Source: Peptoanaerobacter stomatis (GTDB lineage: Bacteria > Bacillota > Clostridia > Peptostreptococcales > Filifactoraceae). Taken from it: a stretch of 64,000 bases of DNA. Made by a program: the position numbers and the translations under genes. Position 1 is the first letter of the stretch. Each line of letters begins with the position of its first letter. Below, piece by piece: positions 62,404-64,000 of this stretch. The stretch covers positions 1,714,691 through 1,778,690 of the forward strand of contig NZ_JH815225.1 of the NCBI RefSeq assembly GCF_000238095.2. The letters are read 5' to 3'. The notes under the pieces were generated by a model. It ran no database searches, was not told the origin of the DNA, and saw only the letters and a program-made list of their open reading frames with translations.

Positions 62404-63651
62404 ATGAATAAAAAAGTCAGAATAATATTAATTTGTATTGTTATTTTAATTGTTACAGCGTATATAGTGATACAAAAAAATAAACCGCTTGAATTTGCCA
62501 CAAAGACACTTACAGAAGAAACACTTATAAACGATTTTAAAGAAACAGGAAAAATCAAAGCAAATCAACAAATTTATATAACACCGAAATACAGCAGTAA
62601 AATAATATTCATAAAAGAAGACGGAGATAGAGTTGAAAAAGGAGATTTGATATTGGCGCTTGATACGAGCGACCTTGTTACAAAAAAAAGAGAGCTTTCC
62701 GCGAATATCAGTGCTTTATCAGGTCAAGAAGAAATGTCCATACCGACACTATATGATTCACAACTTCAATCACTCGATATAGCGATACAACTGGCACAAA
62801 AACAGGTCGATGAATTATCACAAGATAACGACAAATATCTGGAGTTATATAAAAGCGGAGCAATACCTAAATCAGATTATGAAAAAATAAATAGATCCTA
62901 TGAAGACGCAAAAAAAGCCCTTGCATTAAAACAAAACGAAAAAACAGTATTGATAGACCAATCACAAGAAAAAAGTGGAAGCAAAGAGTTTTATTCGGCA
63001 CAAAAAACTGCGTTATCAGTGCAAATATCAGATATAGATGATAAAATTGATCAAAGTAAAGTATATGCACCGTTAAGCGGTATAGTTACAAGTGTATCTG
63101 CAAAAAATGGAGGCTTTGCAAATGCAACAATGCCTATAATGGAAATATCCGCCTCAGATGATATAATAGCAGTATGCGATGTCTTGTCATCTGACGCATT
63201 GGCACTCAAAGAAAATCAAAAAGTTGAAATACTTCAAAAAATAGGAGAAGACACAGTAAAAAAATCCGGATTAATAATAGAAATCGGCAAATATGCCAAG
63301 ACAAAAATGTCATCCTTAGGCTTGGAAGAACAAAGAGTAGAAATAAAAATAAAACTTGATGATGTCAAAAATATAATTGTAGGTTCTGACATAGATATAA
63401 TATTTGAAACCTTGCGATTGGATAATGTACTTATAGTACCGAAATCAGCGGTATTTGAGTATGAAAATGACAAATATGTGTGGAAGGTGCAAGACGACAA
63501 ATTGGCAAAAGCAAAAATAGAAACAGGACATGAATCAGACTATGAATACGAAGTGATATCGGGATTATCGCAAGATGATATAATTATAGTCGAAGCCAAC
63601 AATGCACAGCTCAAAGAAGGCATAAAAGTTAAATCAAAAGAAAATAAATAA
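62404..63651 (+). CDS. HlyD/MacA-like membrane-fusion adaptor (second system)
   Basis: The 415-residue protein has an N-terminal membrane anchor (about 5-22), a lipoyl half (IIFIKEDGDRVEKGDLILALD), a helical hairpin (about 95-205, with LYKSGAIPKSDYEKINRSYED), the second lipoyl half VYAPLSGIVTSVSAKNGGF and beta domains. It follows the permease gene by 15 bases after AGAAGGTG. It has only distant likeness to the adaptor at 16.5-17.8 kb, so the two systems are separate, not a recent duplicate. Confidence 0.9.
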   Translation: MNKKVRIILICIVILIVTAYIVIQKNKPLEFATKTLTEETLINDFKETGKIKANQQIYITPKYSSKIIFIKEDGDRVEKGDLILALDTSDLVTKKRELSANISALSGQEEMSIPTLYDSQLQSLDIAIQLAQKQVDELSQDNDKYLELYKSGAIPKSDYEKINRSYEDAKKALALKQNEKTVLIDQSQEKSGSKEFYSAQKTALSVQISDIDDKIDQSKVYAPLSGIVTSVSAKNGGFANATMPIMEISASDDIIAVCDVLSSDALALKENQKVEILQKIGEDTVKKSGLIIEIGKYAKTKMSSLGLEEQRVEIKIKLDDVKNIIVGSDIDIIFETLRLDNVLIVPKSAVFEYENDKYVWKVQDDKLAKAKIETGHESDYEYEVISGLSQDDIIIVEANNAQLKEGIKVKSKENK

Positions 63652-63655
63652 AATG

Positions 63656-63699
63656 AAAAATACCATAAAATCTTGATAATAAGATTATATGGTATTTTT
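63656..63699. terminator. Bidirectional terminator after the second ABC system
   Basis: AAAAATACCATAAAATCTT pairs with AAGATTATATGGTATTTTT with one mismatch around GATAAT. It lies between two convergent genes. Confidence 0.88.
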
Positions 63700-63703
63700 T
63701 ATA

Positions 63704-64000
63704 CTACATTTTTTCCAACAACCTGTCCAATTCGTCTTTTATCCTTGCTTTGTCAAAGAGTTCTTTTCTCTCTTTGTATATATGAAATCTTTTTTGAAAC
63801 TCTTTTTCACTTTCTATTGACTTGTCTATGATTTTGAAAATTTCATCATCCAATAATTTTTTCTTTTCATCTATGTCTTTAGCTAAGTTCAATCTGTTTT
63901 CAAACTCCAAGTATTTTTTCAATTCATTTTCAATCATCTTTTCTGTAAGAGGTGTATTCTTGTTATTTTGCTGGTGATTTACTATAAAATCAAGTATTCT
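63704..64000 (-). CDS. C-terminal part of an unidentified protein (partial at the window edge)
   Basis: The minus-strand frame ends at 63704 and stays open to the right edge, giving 98 codons. An internal ATG at 63937 is probably not the start, because the frame continues upstream (RILDFIVNHQQNNKNTPLTE). The visible part is highly charged and helical (KKYLEFENRLNLAKDIDEKK, KRFHIYKERKELFDKARIKD), without a known motif, possibly coiled coil. I do not recognise it. Confidence 0.55.
   Translation of the reverse strand, partial: RILDFIVNHQQNNKNTPLTEKMIENELKKYLEFENRLNLAKDIDEKKKLLDDEIFKIIDKSIESEKEFQKRFHIYKERKELFDKARIKDELDRLLEKM

Noticed and set aside
1..64000. CRISPR array
   Set aside because: The repeated sequences are dispersed single copies of about 60-130 bp, without regular spacers, and no cas gene is present.
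1..64000. tRNA, rRNA or tmRNA genes
   Set aside because: I scanned for conserved T-loop and CCA-like ends and for a tmRNA near smpB and saw none. A covariance search would be needed to exclude them fully.

Overview
The window reads as a chromosomal segment of a low-GC, strictly anaerobic Firmicute of the Clostridia. I infer this from the AT-rich sequence, strong AGGAGG-type ribosome binding sites, rubrerythrin, phosphate acetyltransferase, MacAB-like systems with no TolC partner, an SLH-domain remnant and a clostridial type I toxin. Native genes strongly prefer ATA for isoleucine (nine of the first ten Ile codons in the molybdenum hydroxylase gene), which would suit Peptostreptococcaceae relatives. 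That genus-level placement is inference only. I saw no rRNA, tRNA or CRISPR array.

Layout. 0-5.5 kb: a cysteine-rich CCG-type protein, SsnA and a fused iron-sulfur/molybdopterin hydroxylase. These belong to the selenium-dependent molybdenum hydroxylase (SDMH) set, whose maturation gene yqeB lies apart at 29.8-30.6 kb. 5.8-7.7 kb: a PadR/HAAS/DUF4097 operon on the minus strand. 8.7-14.3 kb: a heterodimeric exporter-fold ABC pair divergent from an AraC regulator, then a DUF2325 gene behind a Fur-like box; iron or siderophore handling is plausible. 14.4-17.8 kb: a MacAB-like tripartite ABC system. 18.2-29.4 kb, all minus strand: glmM, hemC, a short siroheme dehydrogenase, an unusual RNase E/G homologue, the radical-SAM pair TIGR03936/TIGR03960 with a type I toxin-antitoxin locus wedged between them, and smc.

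31-41.4 kb is a complete sialic acid utilisation locus: RpiR regulator, a five-gene family-5 ABC importer, YhcH, a GNAT enzyme, NanE, NanA and NanK. It would import N-acetylneuraminate, split it to ManNAc and pyruvate, phosphorylate ManNAc and epimerise it to GlcNAc-6-P; GlmM acts in the connecting amino-sugar pathway. This points to a mucosal host-associated life. 41.5-48 kb: rubrerythrin with a palindromic operator candidate, surface-polysaccharide genes, an AlkD-like protein and a zinc-phospholipase-like protein. 48.3-55.8 kb: housekeeping genes pyrH, frr, smpB, engB and pta with small unknown genes between them.

56.5-58.7 kb is an accessory scar. A broken serine-recombinase tail precedes an ABC-F ribosome-protection gene of foreign codon use, which in turn abuts a 5'-truncated SLH-domain gene. 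59.4-63.7 kb holds a second MacAB-like system.

Scattered between genes are at least three families of short AT-rich intergenic repeats, called A, B and C here. A and B are about 110-120 bp with ATACTAAT-like ends and look like MITEs; one B copy sits inside an A copy. The observations most worth following are the toxin-antitoxin locus built from an inverted duplication, the ABC-F scar, the repeat families, and the RNase E/G homologue without its zinc link.
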